The notes: generated from the letters alone by a model not told the origin. A stretch of DNA of 54,784 bases from Fibrobacter sp. (GCA_012519985.1 JAAYPC010000287.1:1-54784); one strand, 5' to 3'. Positions 35,216 through 44,102 are shown, counted from the first letter of the stretch. Program-made: numbers and translations.

Positions 35216-35992
35216 TTAGTCCAGTTTATTTAAATCTATTTCGCCAACATGGTTGAAGATATAATCGGGTTTGTAGGGGAAATCAGTAAGCATACGAGGT
35301 TGAGTAACTCCAGAAAGCACCAGACAGGTTTTCATTCCTGCCTCCATACCGGCTACAATATCGGTATCCATTCTATCACCTATCATCATTGTTTCATCTG
35401 CCACAACGCCAAGCTGCTTCAATGCGATGGTCATCATCAGGGAATTAGGTTTCCCGATGATATAAGGTTTCTTGCCGGTGGCTACCTCTATGGCTCCCAG
35501 TATGCTTCCACAGGCAGGTTCGAATCCATTGTCTACTGGATCTATTACATCCGGATTGGTGCCGATAAATTTCGCTCCGTTCATTATCAATGATATGGCT
35601 TTTTTAAGCATATCAAAATTAAAGGAATTGGTTTTGCCTACCACCACATAATCTGGTTTGTTATCGGATATGGAGAATCCTGCATTGTAAAGTTCACTTA
35701 TCAGTCCTCCGCCTCCTATCACATATAGAGTACCTCCGGGGCATTGAGTGGATAGAAAAGAGGCGGTAGCCATTGCAGAGGTAATAAAATTTGATTCACT
35801 AAGCCCTTTTATCCCCAGGGCTTCGAGTTTTCTTTTGAGATCCAGTGGGGTTTGTTCGGAATTATTGGTCAAAAAGAGGTATCTGGTTTCACTTGCATTA
35901 AGCCGCTTTATAAACTCCACAGCTCCATCAATAAGAAGTTTTCCTCTGTATATGACACCATCCATATCAGAAATGATATTTTTTACACTCAT
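35216..35992 (-). CDS. HAD-IIA (NagD-like) phosphatase
   Basis: A 258-aa cytoplasmic phosphatase of the NagD/4-nitrophenylphosphatase group. Motif I is IISDMDGVIYRG (D9, D11), motif II is YLFLTNNSEQTP, the cap carries YVVVGKTNSFNFDMLKKA, and motifs III/IV are IIGKPNSLMM and MMIGDRMDTDIVAGMEAGM. All catalytic residues are present. Family members act on glycerol phosphate, phosphoglycolate or sugar phosphates. The 6-base gap to egsA suggests it acts on a product or side product of glycerol-1-phosphate metabolism. Confidence 0.88.
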   Translation of the reverse strand: MSVKNIISDMDGVIYRGKLLIDGAVEFIKRLNASETRYLFLTNNSEQTPLDLKRKLEALGIKGLSESNFITSAMATASFLSTQCPGGTLYVIGGGGLISELYNAGFSISDNKPDYVVVGKTNSFNFDMLKKAISLIMNGAKFIGTNPDVIDPVDNGFEPACGSILGAIEVATGKKPYIIGKPNSLMMTIALKQLGVVADETMMIGDRMDTDIVAGMEAGMKTCLVLSGVTQPRMLTDFPYKPDYIFNHVGEIDLNKLD

Positions 35993-36158
35993 CTTTTATC
36001 TTTCTTGCGCTTTGGTAAAAATATTACCATGAATGGTACCTGATTAATTAAGAGCTTAATATAGCATTTTCCCGGGTCATTATTCAGGTTTAAGTTCCAT
36101 TGCTTTACGTTTATAATTCTTGATTTTCAAAGAATGGAAACGAATCAGATGCTACCTT

Positions 36159-37361
36159 CTATTGGATGGTAAATTCTCCTCCCTCATAGATTTTCTTTCT
36201 GCTTCCATCTTTAAGTACTGCGGTAACTGTGCGATCGGTTGTGGCTATGATATCGGTATGCTCCGGAGAATCGTTATATCCAAGATCGATAAACTGCTGT
36301 TCGGTCATAGTGCGGGGATCATCGCTGCAGGCGTCGTGATAAGCTTTCCCCACAGCCAGATGAATATTACCAAACTGACCTCCAAAATTTTCATCATATA
36401 GGGTATTAGCCATGAAACGGTTGATTCTGGAGAATCTTTTGTCTGTAAGGGAGAATTCTCCTATTTTATCGGCATTTCTCTGAGAGATCATCTCCTGTAA
36501 AAGTTTCTCATTTTTCTTTGCAGTTGCCTTGATGATTCTTCCTTTTTCTATCTGAAGCTCTATATTTTCTATTATGTTGCCATAACGATAAAGAGGCTGA
36601 TCAAAAAAGATAGTACCTTCCACCTGGCGCCAGTCCGGAGAGGTGAAGATCTCGAAACTGGGTATATTTCTTCCGCTTCCACCCAGCCATTTACGTTTTT
36701 CACCCAGACCAACCCACAAGTCTGTGCCTTTAGCGCTGACATGAACTTTTTCGATGGGCATTTCATTAAGGATACTCTGGATAGAGTAGATCTGATCGAA
36801 TACCAATTTCCATCTGCCGATAGGATCATCCTCATCAAGAAAGCAGGCCAGAACTATCTGTTGCCAGTATTGTTCAACAGTCATACCTGCCTCCCTGGCT
36901 GCTCCTTCGGTCCCATACAGACACAGTGTCCAGGTGAAATTTCCTGCATCCTCTTTGAGATCAAGCCAGTCACGGAATTTTCTGGTACTGTGAGTGGAAA
37001 GGATCACTTTACGGGGGTCGGCATTTGCCAGAAACAGTGGATCGTTTTCTGCAAGAATTCTTACATAATGATCGATAGTGTCAGCCAGACCACGGTAATA
37101 TTTTTCAGGAAAGAAACTCAGTTGCTCTTCGTTTGCTTCCTGAAGATGCAGCAGTTTGAAATCGTCATCTTGAATCTGCAACAGGGGGTGCGCTCCTGCT
37201 TTGAGTATGGCCTTGTAGACCTCTGTGGCCAACGGAATACCAGGGGTCTGAGTAACCAGATAAACCACATCTCCTTTTTTTATACCTTTGCCATCGTTGA
37301 GGGCAAAATTTATAAGCACAGAGGCGTATCTTTCAAGAATTTCAGTTGTGGGCAGTCCCAT
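36159..37361 (-). CDS. M29-family metallo-aminopeptidase
   Basis: A 400-aa cytoplasmic dinuclear metallopeptidase of the AmpS/PepS (thermophilic aminopeptidase) family. The N-terminal domain has LERYASVLINFALNDGKGIK and VVYLVTQTPGIPLA. The metal-binding C-terminal half carries NIPSFEIFTSPDWRQVEGTI, GEFSLTD (Glu ligand), NTLYDENFGGQFGNIHLAVG with Glu and His ligands, YNDSPEHTDII and HTDI. The length matches the family (about 400-410). AGGAGA lies 6 bases before the ATG. A perfect hairpin (37394-37417) separates it from the NmrA gene upstream. Confidence 0.92.
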   Translation of the reverse strand: MGLPTTEILERYASVLINFALNDGKGIKKGDVVYLVTQTPGIPLATEVYKAILKAGAHPLLQIQDDDFKLLHLQEANEEQLSFFPEKYYRGLADTIDHYVRILAENDPLFLANADPRKVILSTHSTRKFRDWLDLKEDAGNFTWTLCLYGTEGAAREAGMTVEQYWQQIVLACFLDEDDPIGRWKLVFDQIYSIQSILNEMPIEKVHVSAKGTDLWVGLGEKRKWLGGSGRNIPSFEIFTSPDWRQVEGTIFFDQPLYRYGNIIENIELQIEKGRIIKATAKKNEKLLQEMISQRNADKIGEFSLTDKRFSRINRFMANTLYDENFGGQFGNIHLAVGKAYHDACSDDPRTMTEQQFIDLGYNDSPEHTDIIATTDRTVTAVLKDGSRKKIYEGGEFTIQ

Positions 37362-37393
37362 AAAAAGTCTCCTGTTTCTGCTTTGTATTGGTT

Positions 37394-37417
37394 CTGGTGG
37401 ATAAAAAGATCCACCAG
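37394..37417. repeat. Perfect inverted repeat between NmrA and M29 genes
   Basis: Arms of 9 bp (CTGGTGGAT and its complement) flank a 6-base A-rich loop. There is no T-tract on the minus strand, so termination is uncertain. It could be a regulator site or an mRNA stability hairpin ahead of the M29 gene. Confidence 0.4.
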
Positions 37418-37472
37418 CGAGTATTATTCCTTTTAAAAAATAGCTTTTGAGGCGGTTTTAAGGGCCTACTAT

Positions 37473-38201
37473 TTACCAGGATTCTTTATAATCCCAGGCA
37501 AACTGCTTAAAAGAGGCTGGTTCCCGTTTGAGGATTTCCTTAAGATCGGGGTGGATCTGTTCACACCATCCCTGACGGGCAATTTCAAAGAGCCCATTGA
37601 TCAAATTAGCCTTTTGCGGGGAAAGTCCGCAGCCTATAAGCTCCTTATAAGCTTCGTTGTGGGAAACTGGTATATAGCTTATGGTTTTCCCGGTAACCTG
37701 GGAAAGGGTGTGAGCGACCTCGATTAGATCGGGAGACTCATTTCCGGTTAATAGATAGATATGGTTTTTGTGAGAAGATTGAATGAGGATAGTAGCTGCA
37801 GCAGAAGCCACATCTCTGGCATCCACTAAACTGATGTTTGCAGAAGCAGCGGCAAGTCTGATTTGATTGTTTTTTTTGATGGATGGGGAAAGATACAAGA
37901 GGTTCTGCATAAAAAGATTGGGTCTGAGGATAGTATAATCAATACCACAGTTTTGGATGCATTTTTCGGTAATGGATAAAGGAGTGGCGCTGTCCTGTTG
38001 GACTCCGGCAGCGCTTAGTGAGACCAGGTGAGTGACACCGCTGCTTTTGGCCGCCTCGATTACCGGGATGATAAGTTCATCGATCTGGGGATATCCTGTT
38101 GGGGTTGCCAGAAAAAATTTTTCGATTCCATCAAATGCAGTTTTGAAAGTTTCAACTTTCTCATAATCGAGAATAACCACCGGGCAATTGCCTATATTCA
38201 T
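37473..38201 (-). CDS. NmrA-like NAD(P)-binding protein, main part of a split gene
   Basis: A 242-aa reading frame holding the body of an NmrA-type atypical short-chain dehydrogenase: VVILDYEKVETFKTAFDGIE, FLATPTGYPQIDELIIPVIE, VTHLVSLSAAGV, CGIDYTILRPNLFMQN, DARDVASAAATILI and LTGNESPDLIEVAHTLSQVTG. It lacks the glycine-rich Rossmann strand, which is found in another frame directly upstream (38198-38323). The first codon ATG overlaps the upstream stop as ATGA, so the body may be translated by coupling, by frameshifting, or not at all. A single-base indel (mutation or sequencing error) is the simplest view. Confidence 0.75.
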   Translation of the reverse strand: MNIGNCPVVILDYEKVETFKTAFDGIEKFFLATPTGYPQIDELIIPVIEAAKSSGVTHLVSLSAAGVQQDSATPLSITEKCIQNCGIDYTILRPNLFMQNLLYLSPSIKKNNQIRLAAASANISLVDARDVASAAATILIQSSHKNHIYLLTGNESPDLIEVAHTLSQVTGKTISYIPVSHNEAYKELIGCGLSPQKANLINGLFEIARQGWCEQIHPDLKEILKREPASFKQFAWDYKESW

Positions 38202-38323
38202 ACCTTCAGTTTTGCCAGATTACGTACCCCGATACGGATGCAGGCACCGTATTCCATCAACTTTTTAACTAACTCTTTGCCAAATGTACCACTGGCACCT
38301 GCCACTAATATGTTTTCTGCCAT
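38198..38323 (-). pseudogene. N-terminal Rossmann fragment of the NmrA gene, out of frame with the rest
   Basis: A 41-codon frame that begins MAENILVAGASGTFGKELVK, with the NAD(P) motif GxxGxxG and a good AGAGGA 5 bases before its ATG, and ends KLKV-stop. The missing continuation resumes at once in the -1 frame at 38201. Joined, the two give a normal NmrA-type protein of about 283 aa. No strong slippery sequence is seen at the junction. Confidence 0.8.
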
Positions 38324-38469
38324 AAATTCCTCTGAACCGATTAATGGCTAAATGGATATCCACTTCTTCTATTGTCCAGCAAAGAAGAGACCGCTTTATC
38401 GACTGATCTTCTGTGGCATAATTTTTGATATTTTTTTGCCGATTACTTTTTTCAAAATTGGGAGGCATA

Positions 38470-39333
38470 ATGAAAAGGAAAGTTGCCATCTCTTCTAAAC
38501 CTCAACTGGATCAATCCATCGAAGAGGCCTGCGATCTGCTTGGAGATCTTTCCGATATCATTAAGGGTAAACATGTAGCCATAAAACCAAATGACACCTG
38601 GGCATCTCCATCTGATCTTACCCCCTGCACCCAGGCGGATACACTTCGGGGGACAATCCGCTATATTAAAAGATTCTCTCCATCAAAGATAACGGTCAGT
38701 GGAGGTTCGGGAGCTGCCCAGACTGAGGATGTCTTCAGATATTTGGGCCTGGATAAGGTCATCGAAGAGGAGAATGTCTCCTTTTTTGACCATAATAGAC
38801 CTCCTTTTATCCCGGTATCTCTTTCCTATGGTCCGATGCGACAAGTTCAGGTCAATCCTCATATTCTGGAATATGATACTCTTATCTCTTTAGCTCAGTT
38901 AAAGGTGCATGACGCAGCAATTGTGACCCTGTCGATGAAAAACATCGCCATGTCTTTTCCTGCTGCAGATTTCTATGGCCATCCGCGAGAAAAATATGAC
39001 CACCCACATACCATTTTTAAAGATCTTCACTCCTTTATAGTTGGAATGTGTCAGAGGTTTCCCATTCATTTGGCAATTATCGTGGCTCATCCGGCCATGA
39101 AAATTCGAGGGCCTATTGGGGGGAAGACTTTCGAAGGGGATCTGACAATTGCCAGCAGGGATTTTGTGGCTGCCGATACAGTTGGTGCAGCAATATTGGA
39201 CCGCTTCGGGGTCAGTCATATCATAGAGGCAGAGAAAATCGGATTAGGAACTGCGGATTTGAATTTGATTGAAATCGCTGGAGTTTCTCTTGATCGAGCG
39301 ATCGCTCACTTCTCAGAAAAAGAAATTTCCTGA
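38470..39333 (+). CDS. DUF362 family protein
   Basis: A 287-aa protein of the DUF362 family, some members of which are iron-sulfur proteins or are found with DUF2088. Recognised by HVAIKPNDTWASPSDLTPC, KITVSGGSGAAQTEDVF, IKGKH near the start, ISLAQLKVHDAAIVTLSMKN and GGKTFEGDLTIASRDFVAADTVGA. No ferredoxin-type cysteine cluster is present, so it is the shorter, cluster-free form. The ATG at 38470 replaces 38425 because GGGAGG lies 4 bases upstream. Divergent from the NmrA gene. Confidence 0.85.
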   Translation: MKRKVAISSKPQLDQSIEEACDLLGDLSDIIKGKHVAIKPNDTWASPSDLTPCTQADTLRGTIRYIKRFSPSKITVSGGSGAAQTEDVFRYLGLDKVIEEENVSFFDHNRPPFIPVSLSYGPMRQVQVNPHILEYDTLISLAQLKVHDAAIVTLSMKNIAMSFPAADFYGHPREKYDHPHTIFKDLHSFIVGMCQRFPIHLAIIVAHPAMKIRGPIGGKTFEGDLTIASRDFVAADTVGAAILDRFGVSHIIEAEKIGLGTADLNLIEIAGVSLDRAIAHFSEKEIS

Positions 39334-39402
39334 CTTAAATAAAATTAATTATGGGCTTTAAATGCCCTATATTTATCTTAACCATTCAAAGGAGGTAGAT
39401 GC

Positions 39403-39615
39403 ATGTCGATTGCGAAAAGGATTTTAATGGTTCTTGCAGTAACCACTTTAGTTCTTCAGCTTCCAGGGTGCGGCCAGCAGCGTCCTGCAGGGGGAGGAAC
39501 CCAGCAGCAACAGGAAGGCGCTGGTTCTCAGCAGCAACAAGGAAATGGCGAATCGGACACTGCACAAGATACCACAACTCAACCGCAGGACACCGTATCA
39601 GATACCGCACAATAG
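39403..39615 (+). CDS. Small Gln-rich lipoprotein
   Basis: A 70-aa predicted lipoprotein with a hydrophobic signal (MSIAKRILMVLAVTTLVLQL) and a lipobox-like LPGC at about residues 20-23. The mature part is low-complexity, rich in Gln, Gly, Thr and Asp (two QQQQ blocks), with no recognised domain. The ribosome-binding site AAAGGAGG is excellent, which supports expression. A hairpin follows the stop. Its function is unknown; an abundant envelope spacer is a guess. Confidence 0.75.
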   Translation: MSIAKRILMVLAVTTLVLQLPGCGQQRPAGGGTQQQQEGAGSQQQQGNGESDTAQDTTTQPQDTVSDTAQ

Positions 39616-39621
39616 ATAAAT

Positions 39622-39649
39622 GCCTCCCGTAACTTCAATTGCGGGAGGC
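39622..39649 (+). terminator. Hairpin after the small lipoprotein gene
   Basis: Perfect 8-bp arms GCCTCCCG/CGGGAGGC with a 12-base loop begin 7 bases past the stop. The T-tract starts only 11 bases later, so this may be a weak terminator or an attenuating hairpin ahead of mgtE. Confidence 0.5.
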
Positions 39650-39665
39650 CTGCAGGAAATTTTTC

Positions 39666-40988
39666 ATGACCGAGCTAACTGAATTAGTCCATCAGAGAGA
39701 TCTCAAATCAATCCGTAATTGGTTAACCACCACAGGAACACTGGAAATTGCAGAATCGATCAGCCGCCTGGAAGCCGAGCAGAGAGCAATAGTCTTTCGA
39801 CTGTTGCCCAAAGAGCGTTCCATAGATGTGTTTGAAATGCTGGATCCTGCCCTTCAGCAAGGTATTATAAAGACCATGCGCGAGGGGAGAGTCAGGGAGA
39901 TTCTGGAGGAGATGGAACCAGATGATCGTGCAAGACTTCTGGATGAACTTCCACCCACTTTGGCAAAATGGATTCTGGAAGGGCTCTCTTTAAAAGAAAG
40001 ACGACTTACCTCCATTCTTCTAGGCTATCCGGAGCACTCGGTGGGCCGTATCATGAGTCCGGAATTTGTGACTCTGAAAATCGACATGACCGCTAAGGAA
40101 GCGCTTGCAAAGGTAAGAGACTCTGGTAGAGGTGTTGAAGCAATCTATCTGCTTCCGGTAGTCGATGAGCAAGAGAAACTGGTGGATATGATAGAGTTAG
40201 GTGATCTGGTACTGGCAGACCCGACTGCTAAATTGGATGCGCTGGTTTCGGAGGAACCTTACTCGATCAAAGCGAATCAAAACCAGGAGACTGCCTCAAG
40301 ATTGCTTTTGGAAGCGGGACTGATGGCTCTTCCGGTGGTAAATGATCAGGATCATCTGGTGGGGATACTGACCTTTGATGATGCTATGGAGGTATTACAG
40401 GAAAGCGACACAGAAGACATTCTGCGCGCCGGTGCATCCGAACCTCTGGGAGCACCTTATTTTAGTGCTTCTTTGTTTACTCTTACCAGAACCCGCGCAG
40501 TATGGCTCATGATTCTGGCTCTGGCAGCCACTCTCACCGTCAATGTACTCAATTTTTTCCAGGATGCTCTTCAATCGGCAATCACTCTAACGCTTTTTAT
40601 TCCACTATTGATTGGTATCGGAGGGAATATCGGTTCTCAATCTGCTACCATCATTATCAGGGCCATGGCTTTGGGGGAAGTGCGTTTTTCCGATATTTTT
40701 GCAGTGATATTACGGGAAATAAGGGTGGGTTTTTTTCTGGGGACAACCTTGGGGACAATCGCCCTGCTTGTGGTGGGACCGTTTTTTGGATGGGAAATAG
40801 CACTTGTTCTGGGAAGCTCACTTCTTGCAATAGCAGTACTGGCGGCTTTTGCCGGATCACTGCTTCCGATGCTGGCTAAGCGTATAGGAATCGATCCGGC
40901 GGTAGTAAGTGCTCCTATCATTTCCACACTGGTGGATGCTTCGGGACTAATTATCTACTTCTGTTTTGCCAAGATAATTTTAACCTGA
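39666..40988 (+). CDS. mgtE: MgtE-family magnesium transporter
   Basis: A 440-aa inner-membrane Mg2+ channel/transporter. The N-terminal helical MgtE_N domain (about 1-125, with RLLPKERSIDVFEMLDP and MEPDDRARLLDELPP) is followed by two CBS domains (about 128-255, MSPEFVTLKIDMTAKEAL and LLLEAGLMALPVVND). Five transmembrane helices follow in the C-terminal 170 residues, with the pore signature LIGIGGNIGSQSATIIIRAMALGE. The length is typical. The start at 39666 (MTELTELVHQ) has AGGA upstream and replaces an earlier non-ATG codon. Mg2+ gating by the N and CBS domains is family knowledge. Confidence 0.93.
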   Translation: MTELTELVHQRDLKSIRNWLTTTGTLEIAESISRLEAEQRAIVFRLLPKERSIDVFEMLDPALQQGIIKTMREGRVREILEEMEPDDRARLLDELPPTLAKWILEGLSLKERRLTSILLGYPEHSVGRIMSPEFVTLKIDMTAKEALAKVRDSGRGVEAIYLLPVVDEQEKLVDMIELGDLVLADPTAKLDALVSEEPYSIKANQNQETASRLLLEAGLMALPVVNDQDHLVGILTFDDAMEVLQESDTEDILRAGASEPLGAPYFSASLFTLTRTRAVWLMILALAATLTVNVLNFFQDALQSAITLTLFIPLLIGIGGNIGSQSATIIIRAMALGEVRFSDIFAVILREIRVGFFLGTTLGTIALLVVGPFFGWEIALVLGSSLLAIAVLAAFAGSLLPMLAKRIGIDPAVVSAPIISTLVDASGLIIYFCFAKIILT

Positions 40989-41002
40989 AAAATCCTGGTG
41001 AA

Positions 41003-41287
41003 TCACCTCTTTCTGATATGCCTTCCAGCTACTACAATTCCTGCGATACCGGAAAAAAGCAGCAACATTTTGGATGGATCCCTGAATCCATTCATACCTT
41101 CTTCTCTTAAAATCTTGTGCTCTTCAGTATATGTCAGACGTCTGCGGATATTTGGGATATCAGTAAAAAGGCAGGACTCCTTTTGATCTTCATTGATCGA
41201 AACATATACAAATTCATCTGACCAGGGATTAGCTGCAATTTCTCCGGCATAAAGAAGAAACGTTAATACCATCAATGCCAGATTCAT
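41003..41287 (-). CDS. Small exported protein with C-terminal membrane segment
   Basis: A 94-aa protein of unknown function. It has an N-terminal signal (MNLALMVLTFLLYAGEIAA-NP), a charged middle (DIPNIRRRLTYTEEHKIL) and a hydrophobic segment near the end (KMLLLFSGIAGIVVAGRHI). AAGGAGG is placed 6 bases before the ATG, which supports a real gene despite its size. It converges with mgtE, with 14 bases between stops. Confidence 0.72.
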   Translation of the reverse strand: MNLALMVLTFLLYAGEIAANPWSDEFVYVSINEDQKESCLFTDIPNIRRRLTYTEEHKILREEGMNGFRDPSKMLLLFSGIAGIVVAGRHIRKR

Positions 41288-41427
41288 GAGACACCTCCTT
41301 ATTTAGTTTCATACAAGGGGCTGTATGGAAAGAGTGAAAACGGATTTGTGAAGAGGACAAGGGTGAAGGCCTCTGCACATTGATGACTAAGAGCAATATT
41401 GTAGCCAAGATTTTGTTTGGGTAAGAT

Positions 41428-41507
41428 GGGGACGGAGGAAACCTTCTACTTTAAAGAACCTCTTTTTCTAAAGTTGTATGCCGGATTTATTGTAGCACAA
41501 TTATCTG
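41428..41507 (+). repeat. Dispersed repeat, copy 1 (GGGGACGGAGGAA family)
   Basis: Begins GGGGACGGAGGAAACCTTCT and continues with CCTCTTTTTCTAAAG and a TTGTATGCCGG segment ending near a GTAGCAC. The same order of blocks occurs at 41666 and 49057. The rest of the 41288-41812 interval holds no gene. Confidence 0.65.
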
Positions 41508-41642
41508 TCATTAGTTTCGGAATTTAGGATTTTACCTTAGAAGCTTTTTTGGAATCAGTCTTTTTTGAATGGTACTCTTTCCTGAAAAAGCATTTACTAA
41601 ATTGAGAGTTTTATTTTTGTGAAAAGATTTACAATTGAAGAG

Positions 41643-41765
41643 TTCCTCCGTCCCTGATAGTACTTGGGGGACGCAGGAAACCCCATACCCTTATAACACT
41701 TTCCTTTCTCGATCTCTAAAAAGATCCTCTTTTTCTGAATTCGTATGTCAGGTTCATCGTTGTAC
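41643..41765 (+). repeat. Dispersed repeat, copy 2, with REP-type hairpin
   Basis: An imperfect inverted repeat (TTCCTCCGTCCC at 41643-41654 with GGGACGCAGGAA at 41668-41679, one mismatch) forms a REP-like hairpin and contains the family's GGGGACG start. It then matches copy 1 over the blocks CCTCTTTTTCT and CGTATGTCAGG to a final GTTGTAC. Confidence 0.65.
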
Positions 41766-41812
41766 AACCACCTGCTGGCCCGGAGGGTGGGTGAGATATA
41801 ATGGTGCTAATT

Positions 41813-42724
41813 CTAAAATTTGAAACTCAAAGAGAATGACACGGCAGAAAGAACAAGGGAAGTTATTCCCATATATCCAAAATTTTTGGCTCTCCGATAA
41901 GACTCCTCCAATAAGGGTGAATTCTTGTCCAGTTCGTTTTTCCGCAAATCGTGGTAGTTGTCAAAATAATAGCGTTCGGAAAAAAAACATACTGCTGATG
42001 TCAATAAAAGCGCAGCTCCGGGAATCATCATTCTGGATTGATAAAACGGTCTTTTGCGTAATTGTAAATAACAGGTGTGCACTCCGGGTTCGCTTATCTC
42101 GATAGTGTGATTAATCGGTTCGTATCCTTTGTGTTTTCCTTCAATGGTAAATATGCCTACCGGTACAATCCATTCCAGAGGAGTCACTCCTTCCAGTCCC
42201 GAACCAGACCTGATCCGCACACCCTGGGGTGAGGAGTGGACTCGAAGATGACAGACGTAGTGGGTTCGAAGATTTTCGATAATTTTACGGCTCAGCACGG
42301 TTTTCACTGTGCTGAGTTCAGATAAACCAAAAGACAGCGAGATAAACGAACTGCTCTGGGAGCGTTGTCTTCCCTCGGAAACATTAACTTTTACCAGATT
42401 GGTCTGGATCGTGTATTGGGTATCTGCAGCAGTTGGTGTCAGTTTTAAGGAAAATAGAAGTATCAGGTGGTTTCGGTTTTCTTCCTCAGGGCTGAGAGCG
42501 GTATGGAGTTCGGAAAGCTGGTATCCTATATCCAGCAAAGGGTCTCTTAATTGTTCTGAGAGTTCTTGCGGAAAAGAGGGTGGCAAAAGATCAGTCAAAG
42601 AGCTATCAAAATCAAAGAAAATAAGTTCTTTGCCCCCGGCGTATACCATTGGAGAATAACCTAGGCAAAAGAGAATAAACAGCGAAAAGCAGAATAACCG
42701 TCTAAAACGCTTCAGGAAGAACAT
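41813..42724 (-). CDS. Exported PEGA-domain membrane protein
   Basis: A 303-aa envelope protein. A signal peptide (about 1-29, ending MVYAG) leads a 135-residue region of unknown type. A PEGA domain then spans about 165-235 (CHLRVHSSPQGVRIRSGSGL, TPLEWIVPVGIFTIEGKHKGYEP). Two hydrophobic helices follow (MMIPGAALLLTSAVCFF and MGITSLVLSAVSFSLSF), so the C-terminus is membrane-embedded. PEGA domains are thought to bind envelope or surface components. Single gene, next to the repeat-rich interval. Confidence 0.8.
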   Translation of the reverse strand: MFFLKRFRRLFCFSLFILFCLGYSPMVYAGGKELIFFDFDSSLTDLLPPSFPQELSEQLRDPLLDIGYQLSELHTALSPEEENRNHLILLFSLKLTPTAADTQYTIQTNLVKVNVSEGRQRSQSSSFISLSFGLSELSTVKTVLSRKIIENLRTHYVCHLRVHSSPQGVRIRSGSGLEGVTPLEWIVPVGIFTIEGKHKGYEPINHTIEISEPGVHTCYLQLRKRPFYQSRMMIPGAALLLTSAVCFFSERYYFDNYHDLRKNELDKNSPLLEESYRRAKNFGYMGITSLVLSAVSFSLSFKF

Positions 42725-42941
42725 TTTTCAAATATAATCTATGCGTTTGCTCTTAAATCCCCCAAAGGGGGACATAAGAACGGAAGGAGACAATCTCTCC
42801 GGATCAAATTTGCCCAGCAACACAAAGTACTTCTTAAGTCTCTGGAAAATTGGGTGATTTAGAGAGTTGAAAAAAATATCGAAGTAAAAAGAGATCGGGC
42901 ATTAGATATTTTCTCAATGTGATTTCTTTCAGAGGAGTATT

Positions 42942-43787
42942 ATGAAATTAGTGGGACCACATGTATCGATATCCGGAGGAGTGCAAAACGCCCCTCTAAA
43001 TGCCGCTTCACTGGGAGCGACCGCATTTGGAATGTTTACTAAAAATCAGCGCAGATGGGATGCTCCATCATTGGATCAGAAAACAATCGACTCGTTTAAG
43101 AAAAATCTGACCGATAATGGTTTCAGACCCTCGGATGTACTGGTTCATGACAGTTACCTTATAAATATAGGGCATCCCCAAAAAGAATCCCGCGAGAAAT
43201 CGTACACCGCTTTTGTGGATGAATTGCAACGGTGCTATCAGCTTGGGCTCCCCTATCTTAACATCCATCCGGGCAGTCATCTTCAGTTGTGTTCAGAAAC
43301 AGAATGCCTGTCAATTATAGCCCAATCGATAAACAGGGCTTTTGAGGAAACCGAAGAGGTGGTCGTTGTGCTGGAGAATACGGCCGGACAAGGTTCAAAT
43401 GTGGGATACCGTTTTGAACAGTTGGCAGAGATTATCGATCAGGTGAATAACAAAAAGAGAATAGGGGTATGTCTTGATACTTGTCATCTTTTTTCTTCAG
43501 GTTACGATATAACTACCAAAGAAGCTTACGAGAGTACCATGAGTGAGTTTGACTCGAAAGTAGGCTTTCAGTTTCTTAGAGGATTGCATCTCAATGATTC
43601 AAAGGTTTCTAAAGGAAGTAAGGTAGATCGACATCACTCAATAGGTAAAGGTGTTCTGGGGTTAGAGACATTTAGATTTATTATGAATGATAAACGATTT
43701 GGACAGATTCCGATGGTTCTGGAGACAATCGATGAGTCACTGTGGGCATCCGAGATCCAATTGCTGAATTCCATGGTTTTACCCTGA
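42942..43787 (+). CDS. nfo: Endonuclease IV (AP endonuclease)
   Basis: A 281-aa base-excision repair enzyme that cuts DNA at abasic sites. It is a TIM barrel with the three-zinc motifs intact: GPHVSISGGVQNAP, YLNIHPGSH, VLENTAGQGSNVGY, GVCLDTCHLFSSGYD, LHLNDSK, then DRHHSIGKGVLG and MVLETID. The length is standard. GAGGAG lies 6 bases before the ATG. Single gene. Confidence 0.96.
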   Translation: MKLVGPHVSISGGVQNAPLNAASLGATAFGMFTKNQRRWDAPSLDQKTIDSFKKNLTDNGFRPSDVLVHDSYLINIGHPQKESREKSYTAFVDELQRCYQLGLPYLNIHPGSHLQLCSETECLSIIAQSINRAFEETEEVVVVLENTAGQGSNVGYRFEQLAEIIDQVNNKKRIGVCLDTCHLFSSGYDITTKEAYESTMSEFDSKVGFQFLRGLHLNDSKVSKGSKVDRHHSIGKGVLGLETFRFIMNDKRFGQIPMVLETIDESLWASEIQLLNSMVLP

Positions 43788-43936
43788 ATTAAAATTCTGC
43801 TTGCTGTGTTGAATAAAACAGAAAATCGAAGTACTTAAGCAGTGACCGGAGTTTCTATCTCTGATATTCGATTTTTGTCATTCTATAATCGGTGTTATTC
43901 GCTCTTTCGGGGCTGAGAGAATTCTTTAACCAGTTT

Positions 43937-44030
43937 CCCCCTTAATAAGGAGGGCGTCATAACATCATCCTCTGAACTTATGAACACCCGAACCAACTAT
44001 TAGCTAGAAATCCACCCCCTTATTAAGGGG
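43937..44030. repeat. Pair of short palindromic elements
   Basis: CCCCCTTAATAAGGAGGG (43937-43954) and CCCCCTTATTAAGGGG (44015-44030) are near-perfect palindromes 78 bases apart, each followed by GCG. They resemble the short intergenic palindromes that bacteria carry in many copies. Confidence 0.6.
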
Positions 44031-44102
44031 CGCTTTTCAGCGGAGGATTCCATATCTCCGAACATCCAATCTGGTGAATTTAACGGCATCACCCTTATGG
44101 GA

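Noticed and set aside
39386..39632. Overlapping ORFs in other frames at the small Gln-rich lipoprotein
   Set aside because: Only the frame starting at 39403 has a strong ribosome-binding site and a signal peptide.
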